DNA of 64,000 bases from positions 196,001-260,000 of the forward strand of contig JAFFSR010000345.1 of the NCBI GenBank assembly GCA_017163975.1, given 5' to 3'. Under the pieces are notes generated by a model. That model worked only from the letters and a program-made list of their open reading frames with translations, had not been told where the DNA came from and ran no database searches. Source of the stretch: Anastatus disparis. Its lineage: Eukaryota > Arthropoda > Insecta > Hymenoptera > Eupelmidae. A program made the position numbers and the translations under genes. How positions within the stretch are numbered: position 1 is the stretch's first letter; each line of letters starts with the position of its first letter. Positions 35,166 through 46,686 of this stretch are shown piece by piece.

Positions 35166-35594
35166 GAGGCGGTCGGAACCAAATCGGTGACTTGCGGTAT
35201 ATATCAAGTCAGCATTTTTCGCTTTACGATAATATTTTGTATATTTTTATGGCTTAAACCATTTCAAATTATTCTTTATATACATGACTAGAGGAAATGA
35301 CTATATTTTCACCATATGAATAAGTAAATAAATTATTATAAGCATTTATTACAAATATCAAACTGACTTGACATATACCGCATGCAAAAAACTGTCGTGT
35401 CGATTGTTAGGTGGCATTTTTCGCTTTATAACAATATTTTGTATATTTTTGTGACTTTAACTATTTTAAATTATTCTTTATATACATGACTAGAGGAAAT
35501 GACTATATTTTTATCATATTAATAAATGAATAAATTATTATAAGCATTTATTACAAGCAACGAACTAAGTCACCGATTTGGTTCCGACCGCCTC
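35166..35594. repeat. TTAA element with internal duplication (429 bp)
   Basis: Perfect inverted ends of about 28 bp beginning GAGGCGGTCGGAACCAAATC, flanked by TTAA (35,162-35,165 shared with the element to the left; 35,595-35,598 shared with the one to the right). The interior contains two direct copies of about 150 bp (GCATTTTTCGCTTTA…TTATTACAA) at 35,209-35,356 and 35,414-35,562. Confidence 0.8.
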
Positions 35595-35598
35595 TTAA

Positions 35599-36002
35599 CG
35601 GGATATCGGAGCTGCAGCGATTAAGTTTTGCTTTTTTTATTTCATCAATATCTTTTCTCATTCATAAATTAAACAAATATAATGACTTGTCCGCACTAAA
35701 GCTATATTAATACAATCATTTTTGTAGAAATATAAAATCATTTAGACTTGTTATTTTTTTTATGAGCTTGGATTGGAAATTAGATATCAAACTCGATAAA
35801 CCTAACCTTAAAATAAGATACATTGGAAGTTTTTATTATAACTTTGTATGTATAATATTTTGGCGGATTTCTTGAGTTGTCCGCACTAGAGTTTAATCTT
35901 ACAAATTTTTACTTTGTAGCAAAAAAACTCGATTAAACGCATCGTTTATTCATAAGTCAGGATTGAAAATATTATTAGAAGGCGGGCAGCTTCATCATGC
36001 TC
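35599..36002 (-). repeat. TTAA miniature element, copy B
   Basis: 404-bp inverted copy of 174-576. Left flank TTAA 35,595-35,598, right flank mutated to TCAA (36,003-36,006). Confidence 0.7.
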
Positions 36003-36049
36003 TCAAGTCCTGTTACAAATGGAACTTATTTTTTATCTATTTCTTTTGA

Positions 36050-37200
36050 TTCTTTTTTTTCTTCATTTAATTTAATCTCAACTATACTAATTTTACTATC
36101 GTTATAATTTAAGTGGATTTCATCGATTCCCATTATATTATATCAGTATTTGGTTTTTAAAAATTTGTATACGAAATGTCATCGTCAATTTTCATCAAAA
36201 TTGTTTCATGATTCGAATACTTTTGTTTACGATACATTTCCATGATCTTTTTTTGTTCTGCCAATAAATGCATTTGTGAGTTTTTTTCCAATAGTTGAAG
36301 CTCGGTGAAATCTAAATTTAATGGTATTTAATTTAGACGTCGCTCATAACAAAAACTCCTCCTTATCATGTCCGGTGGATTATCGTAATTAATATTTGCA
36401 TTATTATAATTTTGCAAAACTGGAAACATTCTTATTTGTTGCGTTCTAAAAATTCTTGATAAACGTAATCTCATTGAAGAAACATCATATTTCAAACAAC
36501 ATGGACCTAAATTATCAAGTATTGCAATAGCGAAAACAATTGCAAAAACGCCACAATCATAATTATCTGTTTATGATTGTACTGTTTCGAATACTATGCT
36601 TAATTCTGATTTGTTTGGAAATAATCTGTTTATGTCAATCTTATGCTCATCTGGTAGATATTTAAGATTTAAACTGTCATATATATGAATTACCTTATTA
36701 TTATAACACACACAAATCCGGTGACACTTCTCCCAATTTCCGGAAAATAGTATCAGTATAAATTCTCCATCAATCGGTACTGATTAATATGTTATGGTCT
36801 TCGAATTGGTAAAGTTAATTGCATGTTGAATGGGGTGTCCCGGTTTGAAATATTATTCAATTCTAATATATGAATATCAGTTAACATGAAAGCAATTTCA
36901 CTATACAATCCCTGTCCTTTAACAATCAATTTATCTTTCTTAGTCAAAACCATTATTGAAAATTAAAATTCTTTTAAGAATTTTAATTCATTTTTAATGA
37001 ACATTTTACAAAGATATTCACAAAATAATTGCTTTTATATTAACTAATTTAATTCACTGCCTTTTTACTTTAAAAGCTAAAAAATAAAAGAAATTATGAA
37101 AAATGCTATAAATTAATTGTTATATGATAAATAAATAATAATAAAATTTGTAAGAATAATATAACGATAAAAAATGGTTATTTTCAGCAATTATACATCT
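36050..37200 (-). pseudogene. Second C48-like protease fragment with C-terminal tail
   Basis: Minus-strand frames read a decayed version of the ORF at 4750-5196: NYDCG followed by FAIVFAIAILDNLGPC (about 36,490-36,560) and RTQQIRMFPVLQNYNN (about 36,400-36,450). A Lys/Gln-rich tail follows (ELQLLEKNSQMHLLAEQKK near 36,240-36,300) that the first copy lacks. In-frame stops are present. The 3'-flanking 36,920-37,200 matches 5555-5830. It is a transposon-derived relic. Confidence 0.55.
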
Positions 37201-37218
37201 ATATATATATATATATAT

Positions 37219-38252
37219 GGGACATTTCACACAAACTGGAAGAGCAAAAAAATTAAAATCGCTGAAACTCTGAGAATATATTCTGTTTGTTGCCCAAAAT
37301 GTTTAAAAAAAATTTCAAGGATTTAGATTGGAAGAATCAAGAGCCATAGATCCTTGAAAATTGGAAATTTTTCAAAATATTAGGAAAAGTACCAACTTTA
37401 CGATTTTTTTTCTGAAAATCCTAATGTTTAACAGAGAAATTCATAGAAATACTTCTTGTTGTAAATGAAGAAGAGAGTTAGCATGATTTTTTATTGACCT
37501 AAATTTCGAAGTTTTCTATTGGTTCTTACATGTATTACATGGTAATTGGAATTACTCATTGTTTGCCACTTCAGAAATTGCTTTTCGAGGGCTGATTTTC
37601 TTCTATTTTTTATTAACTTTAGAATAAATTTTTGATTGTGTAAGAAAGAGCCATCAATAAGGAGTTATGAAAGTTTGAAATATATATTTTAATGTATCAT
37701 TTATTTTTTATATTGAATATAAATGTATATTTTCATCTATGATTAATTTTTATATTAAAAATAAATTATACATGAAAATATATATTTTAAACTGTCATAA
37801 CTCCTTATTGTTGGTTCCGACTTACATGATAAAAAATTCATTTTAAAGTTCATGTAAAATAGAAAAAAATAAGCTCCCGAAAAGAAATTTCTGAAGTAGC
37901 GAACCATGAGTAATTTCAATTACCATGTAATACATATAAGAACCAATAGAAAACTTCAGAATTCAGGTTCTGTAAAGAATCATGCTAACTCTGCTCTTCA
38001 TTTACAACAAGAAATATTCTTATGAATCTCTTCCTAAAATATCAAGATTTTCAGGAAAAAAATGATTAAGTTGGGACTTTTTTAAAAATTTTGAAAAATT
38101 TCCAAATTTCAAGGATCTATAGCTCTTGATCCTTCGAATCTCAATCCTTGAAAATTTATTTACATATTTCGGATAACAAAAAGAATATATTCTCAGAGTT
38201 TCAAAGATTTTTATTTTTCTGCTCTTTCAGTTGGTGTGAAATTAATGGTCCC
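37219..38252. repeat. 1.03-kb palindromic element
   Basis: Begins GGGACATTTCACACAAACTG within a TA tract and ends with the near reverse complement (…GTGTGAAATTAATGGTCCC) in another TA tract. The arms of about 490 bp pair around a centre near 37,735 (ACTCTGAGAATATATTCT on both sides). No coding frame. It is probably a fold-back element that targets TA repeats. Confidence 0.75.
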
Positions 38253-38382
38253 ACATATATATATATATTTATTCATTAAAAAAAGTTTGTGGTAAAAAGA
38301 ACTAAAATGAAAATTATTTTGAGTTATTTCTAATAATTGTATTCTTCAATTTAGTTACAGTTATTTACGGATATTTGCAGTA
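38253..38382. other. Flank left of the Polinton
   Basis: AT-rich sequence between the palindrome and the Polinton; no gene seen. Confidence 0.5.
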
Positions 38383-38388
38383 TCTATA
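38383..38388. other. Polinton target-site duplication, left (TCTATA)
   Basis: TCTATA directly before the left terminal inverted repeat. The identical hexamer follows the right terminus at 55,294-55,299. Six-base duplications are characteristic of Polinton integration. Confidence 0.9.
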
Positions 38389-38540
38389 AGTAGTATATGG
38401 GGGATTATAGGTAAAAATGGCGGCCATGAAATTCAGGGGGAATATAGGGAAAAGATTGTTGGCGCCTAAGCTCGAGCGTATACGAGTAAAAGCGAAACAA
38501 CCCGAAGTGGAGGGGACGCCGTAAGAAAAATTTTTTGGAG
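38389..38540 (+). repeat. Polinton left terminal inverted repeat (152 bp)
   Basis: Starts AGTAGTATATGGGGGATTAT. By eye it is identical to the reverse complement of 55,142-55,293. It is markedly richer in G/C than the surrounding DNA. Confidence 0.92.
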
Positions 38541-39129
38541 ATGCGAGGTGTCTGTCAGGTAAGCGTTGAAAAGGTATAGAGGGAAAAATCACTGACGCCT
38601 GATTTTATGAGTATATAGAACGGAGTTCCGAAAAAATTCTTGAGCAAAACAAAAGCGTCTGATTGATGGTTTATAAGGGTGTTAGATATTTGAATGTTGT
38701 TTTTAAAATACTTGTTTGGTAATGAAAAAATTTCGAATTGTCAGGTTGAACGCATTTATACTAATATAGAAGGAATTTGTATACAGCAAATTTTATTATT
38801 ATGACTGATTATAACAGATACTAAATATGATTTTACGAGAATTAAATATAAAATATTTTTACATACAAAAAAAATATAAATAATGAAATAAGTTTAAGGT
38901 TATTAATTTAAAATAAGTCATTCAAGTAGAACTCTAAATATATATAATCTTTATACTGAATAGAGAATTATGTTTTAAAATGCTTAAATAAATATGATTT
39001 ATTGAGGAAATGGGTTTGGTTATTAAAGAAATGGTTGAATAAATTGAGTGAAACAATATCTTTATTTTTACGTAATATATGTTGTATTATGTCTTTAAAA
39101 TTTTACATATTTTTATAATTGTCTAATAT
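38541..39129. other. Polinton left non-coding region
   Basis: No frame. It is AT-rich after the TIR and forms the 3' side of the minus-strand gene that follows; no clear poly(A) signal was singled out. Confidence 0.5.
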
Positions 39130-39939
39130 TTATAACGAATTAAGTTTCGATATAACAGATGTCGATATGAAGTTTAAATGTAACGCAGTTAACTCATTAT
39201 AAATAATATTATAATAATGTTTAATGAAGTCATTTTGTAGACCAGCAGATGTTTTATTTTTTATTTTTTCAGATTGTGAATTTATATAATGTTTGACGAA
39301 AACCTCTGTTTTTGGTAAAATAGTATTTTCTGAGAAAATTTCGCATATTTCGTCAATAATAGTTTTATTACACGCTGAAACTGTTGTTACAATTTTATTA
39401 TTAATATTTATACATTCTTCAATACACGCCAACAATTGTAAAATACCTTCAAAGTTTGTTTTTTGTAGAACAATAGCGGGTGTATATAGTTTCTTCTTTT
39501 TTGGTAACACAACTTGACTTTCTTGATTATCAGAAAATGTTGATATGTTTTCTATATCTTCTTTATCCAAAATTATTGCCTTGGAATTATATGCTGTGGT
39601 ATATGAGAGCGTTATTCCATTGAAAGTAATTTTCTCATTTTCGACCATAGATTCCTCGTTGTTGAAATAAGAACTTATACTTTTGAAATGCGTTTTAAAA
39701 GTCTCCCACGCCTCAAGCGTAAATGTAATGCCAAAAAATGTTTGATTGATTATTTTAATCACACACTCAAATGTTTCATCTTTTTGAGGTGATAAGCCGA
39801 TCATAATTTTCTTCGTACACGATGTGTTTAACGGGTAAACACTTGAATGTAATAGATAAGTTCCCGCTTCTTCTCTTGAGTTATACGATGCCATTTTAAT
39901 ACGTTTTGTTATTTGAAAATTTGCAACTTCACTATTCAT
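39130..39939 (-). CDS. Polinton minus-strand protein of unknown function
   Basis: 269 residues from the Met at 39,939, chosen because the A-rich context (AAAATGA) is good and the upstream 32 codons (to 40,035) read like leader. The only gene in the element on this strand. Hydrophilic, with a Lys run (KKKK near 155-160) that could be a nuclear localisation signal, several Cys residues and alternating strand-like segments (FECVIKIINQTFFGITFTL, EKITFNGITLSYTTA). No catalytic motif was recognised and no membrane segment is seen. It is intact although PolB is broken. Its divergent position next to the early, spliced polymerase gene suggests an early or regulatory role (inference). A TATA-like TATTTAAA lies near 40,072-40,079. 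Confidence 0.7.
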   Translation of the reverse strand: MNSEVANFQITKRIKMASYNSREEAGTYLLHSSVYPLNTSCTKKIMIGLSPQKDETFECVIKIINQTFFGITFTLEAWETFKTHFKSISSYFNNEESMVENEKITFNGITLSYTTAYNSKAIILDKEDIENISTFSDNQESQVVLPKKKKLYTPAIVLQKTNFEGILQLLACIEECININNKIVTTVSACNKTIIDEICEIFSENTILPKTEVFVKHYINSQSEKIKNKTSAGLQNDFIKHYYNIIYNELTALHLNFISTSVISKLNSL

Positions 39940-40470
39940 TTTAGAAAAATAAATTTTGTTTTTGTACAGGAAATGTATTAAAGAATAATTACAAAGGTCG
40001 ACTGAATGAAATACTATATGATGTTTTAGGTGCATAAGCTTTTAACTGTATGATGTCAGTATACGAATTTTAGGCGTTTAAATACTGAGCTCTGTTATAT
40101 TTTGTATGTAGAAGTAGGATAAGAAAATGAGAAAATAAGAGTGAAAGTGAATGAGTAATAAGCGAAAATCAAAGAAAAAACGTAAAATCTATTGATTTCT
40201 ATAAGGTAAAAATCATATGATATTTTGTATAGAAACATTAATGATCTTATGAGTCATTCTTGAAACCATACACAAATTCATAAGGTGTTTTTGTTTTTGA
40301 GTAAACATATTAAGCGTTCTATAGAGTAACAAAAGAGAGTAATAAAAAGTCATTAGAACTACCTTAATGGGTGAAAAGGGATCAATGGTTATTGAGGTAG
40401 CATACGTAGGTAAGTAAAACTGTAAATTTTGAAAAACTGAAGACAATAGAAATTTCTTTTATTTTTAGTA

Positions 40471-40827
40471 ATGAAAATTTTAAAGCAGAGTATTGTATAT
40501 GAAAATTATGATATAATAGTTACAGTAGTAGGAAAAAGAAAATTTGAAAATGAAAAAGTAGGTATAATAACAAATAGTTTAAAGAAATGCGATCATTTCT
40601 AGTTTAGACATCAACGCAGTGAAATATTTTTCTGTGTTATTTCTAATACACTGCTTAACTCCAAAAAGTTGAATATTTCAGTTATTAATAATCTAATAAA
40701 ATATTTACAATTATTTCAACGAAGTAGTAAAAACGTGTATTTTGTAGATTCGAAAAAAACATTTTTAACTCTAATATTATTACGGTGTTCTCAGTTTTTG
40801 ATAATTATAAAACTAAAAAAATGGATT
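40471..40827 (+). pseudogene. Possible small Polinton ORF with one internal stop
   Basis: An ATG at 40,471 opens 43 codons, then TAG (40,600-40,602), then the same frame stays open for about 75 more codons to 40,827. Composition is Lys/Leu/Ile-rich with no motif. It ends overlapping the start of the next gene. A splice-acceptor-like TTTTATTTTTAG precedes it. It could be a broken small gene or chance. Confidence 0.25.
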
Positions 40828-41220
40828 TAACAGGCTCTATAATTTTTAAAATTTACACTGCTGTATTAGAGCGTTTATTGGAAGACAATCCAGAAATAGT
40901 GAGTGTCAAAATACTGGTTAGTCGTGAAAGTTGTCAATTAAGAAAATTAAATAGCCTGTTTAAAACTTTTTGTAAACTTAATGTTAACCGCAGAAGAATT
41001 GCGAATGAGCGTAGAAAATTTATAACTAGTGCAGTAGATATATTCACTAAGTTTATAAGATCTCAAAGTTTATCGTTTTCATGTAAATCATTCCGCCGAG
41101 GAGATTTTCATGATGACTTAAGAGCGATAACTATTTTAGTGAATGAAATAAAAAGAAGACGAGCCCAAGAGGACCCTGATGTGCAGGTTATACTATTGAC
41201 ATACAACGAAATGATAGAAG
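40821..41220 (+). CDS. DNA polymerase gene, exon 1
   Basis: 133 codons plus one base from the ATG at 40,821 (context AAAAAAATGG, better than the in-frame ATG at 40,785). Basic and helical (RRRIANERRKF, KSFRRGDF, EIKRRRAQEDP). The exon ends at a canonical donor, GAAG|GTAAGA. Spliced to exon 2 and then exon 3, the frame runs without interruption into the PolB ORF. The frame past the donor (to 41,330) turns into low-complexity text ahead of a (GA)n tract, supporting an intron. The domain is not recognised; in protein-primed polymerases of Polintons a terminal-protein-like part has been proposed upstream of PolB, which this could be (inference). Confidence 0.65.
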
Positions 41221-41382
41221 GTAAGATATTTAAGTTATTAGATTTATTTATTTGTATAGATATACATATGTATGTTTTATTCAGCATTATATTTAAATTT
41301 TTTCAAACTTATTTTAATTTTTCCTTTTAAAAAAGTTACAAATCATTAAAGAAAATAAGAATTGGAATCTTTGATTATTTAG

Positions 41383-41467
<85 letters not shown>

Positions 41468-41928
41468 CAGGAGAGAGAGAGAGATATGAGAGAAAGATAC
41501 GCACCTTTAGTTTATATATATATATATATATATATACATATATGAATACTTAGTATTTAAATAATAATAAATATTACGAACCTCGTAAATAAAAAGTATC
41601 ACATATAAATATTTAATTTTTACTTGTTTATTTTTAAAACTAAATAAATAAATATGATGTACAAAAATACATTAAATTTTTTATCAAATAAAATTTAATT
41701 TTTATATAAATAATAGAATAATCGAATTTCATATAAATAAATAAATAAATATATATAATGATTTTATTGTTTTTCAAAATTTTATAATTAACAAATATCA
41801 ATAATATGTAAATTGTAATTTCCACAAAGTAAAATTAATTTTTTCAATTTTTTAAAAATAAAAATAAGTTTAAAAATTTTTATTATTTAAAACAAAAATA
41901 ATTCATGATAAATTTTTTTCTTTTTCAG
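41221..41928 (+). other. Intron 1 of the polymerase gene, with (GA)n
   Basis: 708 bp, GTAAGA…TTTTTCTTTTTCAG. Holds an interrupted (GA)n tract at 41,382-41,485 and (TA)n at 41,513-41,535. No other feature. Confidence 0.6.
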
Positions 41929-42015
41929 AAAATCAGCAAGTAATAGTTGAACCAAAAGTAGATAGAGTCGTTGCTTCAACGAGTAAAAATGATAGTGAGG
42001 AAGCCACATGCAATG
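41929..42015 (+). CDS. DNA polymerase gene, exon 2 (87-bp cassette)
   Basis: Acceptor TTTTTCTTTTTCAG|A, donor AATG|GTAAGT. The length is 29 codons exactly and both borders are phase 1, so it can be included or skipped without changing frame. Content is acidic/Ser-Thr-rich (VASTSKNDSEEAT). Confidence 0.65.
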
Positions 42016-42149
42016 GTAAGTTTTAAACATTTTGAAAACTTTTTTTTATGATTATTATTTTTCAATCTTTTTCTTTGTTTGTAATTATAATTTCTTATTT
42101 TTTTCAACATTGGAAAATTAATAACAAACTTTTTTTGTTCTTCTTTTAG

Positions 42150-45100
42150 AAAATTATCAAAACATCAACGAGGTTATGCAAATTGACGACTTCGAGGAAG
42201 GTGATCTTTTTGATTTTTCGCAATGCAGCATTACAGAAGAAGTATCCGGTCAAATTATTCAAAATGGATCGGGTAATGACGAAGTTTCTACTAGAGACGA
42301 AGCTATTGCCGTTGATGAAGAAGATCAGCAACAACAACCAATCAACGCACCCATCCCGGGTCCTAGTAGAAACGACAGCCGTAGTAACGAACCCCAGGAT
42401 TCAGGATCAAATCAAGCTGGTGAGTGTTTCAGCATTATATGGGAAACGAACGATTATTATGAACGGTTTGGTACTAATGCGCGCGAAATAGAAATAAAAT
42501 TTAAAGACAATGGAATAAATTTAGAGGAGGGTATAAAAAATTTATTTAACTTTATAACGCACGAATACGAACCCAGCGATTACATTAAAATCAATATATT
42601 AAGTAATACTTTGCCCATCGGTCCTATTACAAGTTTCAAATATTTAAAGGATTATAATTTTAAAGATTTATGGAAAACAATCGAACTGATATCCCAAAGC
42701 GCTCGTGAATTTAAAATTGACGAGAGTTTTCGGATACAAATATTGAATGTTCGTGTACCGATGGGCAGAGGGCGTAATAAATCATTACAGTTTGATATTG
42801 TTAAGTCAAAGTCTATTATACGGATTAATAATAATGACACAAAATGTTTACCGCGTGCTTTAGCCGTAGCACTTGTCCACGCGAAAAAAATGATGCATGG
42901 CGATAATTGTCCTGCAGAATTAAAAAATCGCTGGGAGAATGTGCGTAAAAGCCAAAATAAGGCGCAATTAGAACTAGCCAACGATTTGTTGGAAAAAGCG
43001 GGAGTCAATATAGATAATGATCAAGGTTGTGGTCTTCGTGAAATACAAAAGTTCCAAAATTATTTCAAAAATGACGGTATAGCTGTAATGGTTTACGAAA
43101 AAGACAAGATAGGTAAAGGCGATTCGTCATTGTATAATGGGTTTAAAATTTTAAATAAAAGTAACATAGAAATTAGACTAATTTTAAATATATTATACAC
43201 ACCGGCCGAGCAACGTTACGATGTCATTACGAGTATGACAGGTGTTGCAATGTGTGATAATTTTTGTCATTTTTGTAATAAAGAAACTAAACGGTTAAGT
43301 ATGCACAAATATCCATTTAGTTGCGATAAGTGTAAATGTCGTGGTATGTGTGATAAAGAAGTTACGCAAATAAAATGTTCTAGATGTTCTATGGATTTTT
43401 ACGGGGATACGTGCTTACAAAATCATTTAAAATTAAATTCTTTTAAAAAAATGTTACCGTATGCGATGCCATAAAGAAATGTGAAAAATGTAAAAAAATA
43501 ATTTCTGTAGAAAACGGTAACCATACTTGCGGTAATTATTATTGTAAAACTTGCGGGTGTCAGCGTTCCTATAACCACCAATGTTTTATGCCAATAATTA
43601 AAAATAACGATAAAAATATAGAAAACGCGTTTTTATTTTATGATTTTGAAGCTCGGCAAGAAAAAAAACACGTAGATGATAATAATAAAATTGTTTACCA
43701 CGAAATAAATTTAGCTGTAGCTCAGTTATGTTGTTCTAAATGTATAGATTCGGCAATGGATTCAGAATGCTCTTTTTGCGGGGGCGGTAAAACTTTAATT
43801 TTTAAAAATAATGTCATAAAAAATTTTGTAGAATTTATTTTAAATTTTGAAAAAACATCGTGTGCTAAAAATATAAAATCACTTATTTGTATCGCCCATA
43901 ATAGCAAAAGCTACGACGGGCAATTTATTCTTAAATATCTAGTTGAAGAAACTAACATAGTACCGAAGGTGACTATGAACGGTACTAGTATTATACTAAT
44001 GACATTAGGAAATCGTATTAAATTTATAGACAGTTTGAATTATTTTCACATGAAACTAGATAAATTACCGGAAGCTTTCGGATTTTCCTGTGATGTGGTT
44101 AAGGGTACTTTTCCGCATTTATTTAATATTTTAGCAAATCAAAATTATGTCGGTCCTATGCCACCTCAAAAGTTTTATTCTTTGGAAAAAATGTCCGTAT
44201 CAGAGAGGGAAAAGTTTTCTCAATGGTATGAAGACATTATTTCTAAGAATTATCTTTTTGATTTTCAAAACGAAATCGTAAAATATTGCAAAACGGATGT
44301 CGATATATTGAGAAAAGCTTGCTCAGCTTTTAGAAAAAGTTTTATAGAAGTAGGAGATACGTGTCCGTTTGCCGAAGCTACAACAATAGCGAGCGCTTGC
44401 TCAAGAATTTTTAGAAAAAAATTTTTAAAAACTAATAGTATTGGCATTATACCTACCGGTGGTTATAGGAAAAAAAGCACTCATTCGCGAGGCTCAATTG
44501 AGTGGCTTATTTTAAAAGAAAAAGAATCGGGCCATAATATTATTCACGCTGCGAAAAGTTCAGAATTCCGACTTCCGGAAAATATTTTAGTTGATGGATA
44601 TTTCGAATCATCTGATGGTTCGAAATATGTCTACCAATATCACGGTTGTTTTTGGCATGGGTGTAAAAAAATGTTTTAAGGGCGAAGACCGTTTCAAAAT
44701 ATCTGAAATCTACGGGGATAGTTTAGAACAGCGTTTTGAAAAAACCTTAGAAACATCGGAGTTAATTAAATCTCATGGGTACGTTTTAGCGGAAATTTGG
44801 GAATGCGAGTTTAAAAATTTCAAACGGGAAAATGCAGAAGTAGAGCAGTATTTAATTAATCATCCTTTGTTGATGAGTGATACATTAAACCCACGAGATA
44901 GTTTTTACGGAGGTAGAACCGAGAATACTGTTTCTCTCGTAGAGGTACAAAAAGGGGAAAAAATCAATTATGTAGATATTTGCTCCTTATATCCTTACGT
45001 ATGTAAAACCGGAAAATTCCCTATAGGTCATCCGGAAATTTTTATAGGAGATAAATGCCGTATTTTAACAGGTAGCGAATATAATTTAGAAAAAGTAGAA

Positions 45101-46294
45101 GGCATAGTCAAATGTCGCGTATTACCACCGAGATCTTTATTTTTACCTGTACTCCCTGTGCGAATGCACAATCGCTTAATGTTTCCGTTATGTCGTACAT
45201 GTTGCGAGAATTTGAATGAAAGCGAATGTACGCACGAAAACATTAGTGACCGGGAGTTTACAGGTACATGGGTATCAGAGGAGTTAAAAAAGGCCGTTAT
45301 AATGGGGTATCAGATTACAGCCATTTACGAGATATGGCAATACAAGGTTTCTCAGTATAATCAAGAAACTAAACAAGGTGGGTTATTTTCGGATTATACT
45401 AACGCGTTTTTAAAAATTAAGCAACAAGCTAGCGGGTGGCCGGTAAATTGCACAAGCGAAAATTTATGCGAGGAATATATTCAAGAATATGCACGCGAAG
45501 AAGGTATAGTTTTAGAAAAAGAAAAAATAGGAAAAAATCCAGGGTTGCGTTTTTTAGCTAAGTTATGCTTAAATTCTTTTTGGGGAAAATTCGGTCAGAG
45601 GGAAAATATGGGTACTACGGAAATTATTAGAGACGGTCCGCAGTTTTTCCAAATTTTAGAAAGCGAAGATAAAATTTTAGTTGATGTTTTACCGGTTAAC
45701 CAAAACACTTTTTATATTCACTGGAAATACAATGAAATTTCATATGATCCATCGCCAATGACAAACGTGGTTATTGCTGCTTATACTACAGCACAAGCAA
45801 GGCTTAAGCTGTATAGTTATTTAGAACAATTAGATCAGCGTGTATTATATTATGATACAGATTCTTGTATCTATTTGTGTAAAAATGTAGAAAATGAATA
45901 TAGAGTTCCGACAGGTAGGCTTTTGGGTGACATGACTGACGAATTAGAATGTTATGGTAGAGATAGTTATATAACATCATTTGTAAGCGCAGGTCCTAAA
46001 TTTTATTCGTATATTGTGAAAAGTAACGACGGAACTCTACATGAAGTTTGTAAAGTTAAAGGCGTGACATTGAATAATTCAACAAAAGATATTTTGAATT
46101 ATAACAGTGTCAAGTCTTTAGTTTAAAAAAAAAATGATGAAATAGTGCATTCGTTTAGTGCTATTAGACGCACAAAGTATCACGATGTGATTACAAAGCA
46201 AGAAACAAAAACTTGCCGCGTAAATAGTATTAAACGAAAGCATTTAGATGAATGCACATCTTACCCGTATGGATATAAGAAACCTCGTTATTAA
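42150..46294 (+). pseudogene. polB: Protein-primed DNA polymerase B (pPolB), exon 3, frame-broken
   Basis: Replicates the element's DNA by protein priming. Reading order: acidic linker; a domain with CLPRALAVALVHAKK and GCGLREIQKF (about 42,850-43,060; possibly OTU-like, tentative); a Cys-rich zinc cluster (CHFCNKETKR, CDKCKCRGMCDK, CSRCSMDFYGDTC; 43,264-43,420); 3'-5' exonuclease motifs (FYDFEA at about 43,638; HNSKSYDGQF at about 43,900; CKTDVDIL at about 44,289); then polymerase motif A (DICSLYPYV, about 44,975-45,002), motif B (KLCLNSFWGKFG, about 45,560-45,596), motif C (YYDTDS, about 45,847-45,865) and a C-terminal basic tail with YPYGYKK. Breaks: a frameshift at the A7 run near 43,445; another at the A7 run near 44,665; and an in-frame TAA at 46,124-46,126 next to an A10 run, after which about 55 family-typical codons follow to a stop at 46,292. 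All catalytic motifs are intact. AATAAA follows at 46,293. Confidence 0.9.
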
Positions 46295-46686
46295 TAAAAT
46301 GCGTATGTATATGTATATATAAAAGTAGTGTAAAATTAAAAAAAAAAAATACTAATGTAATATTGTAAAGTACTGTAAGATATTGTAAATTATTGTAAAA
46401 AAAAATTGTAAAATATTTATAAATACTGTAAAATATTGTAATATTTAGTGTAAAAAGGTATGCGAGAGTCAATGTTTTCAAAAATCTTGATATCGTAATG
46501 TGACAATAAACGTATTTCGAAATCTAAAAAAAGTTTTAAATATAAAATTAGAAATTTATTTAAATTATAATATTTCAACCAAAAGTATTTATTCTTTGTA
46601 TTTTGTATGAATTTTGAAAAATATAATAATAAAAATGAATAAATATTAAAAATTTTTGTTGTAAATTTTCATTTATTTTTTTTCAG
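46295..46686. other. Polymerase 3' region with TATTGTAAA short repeats
   Basis: A diverged 10-12-bp repeat (TATTGTAAA) fills about 46,360-46,450. Poly(A) signals AATAAA occur at 46,293 and about 46,505. It then runs into the acceptor TTTATTTTTTTTCAG at 46,686. Confidence 0.5.

Noticed and set aside
40213..40446. Minus-strand 77-codon ORF in the Polinton
   Set aside because: No motif, poor composition for a gene, and it lies in the control region between divergent genes.
42652..43008. Minus-strand 118-codon ORF opposite the polymerase
   Set aside because: It is a shadow of the PolB frame with no motif of its own.
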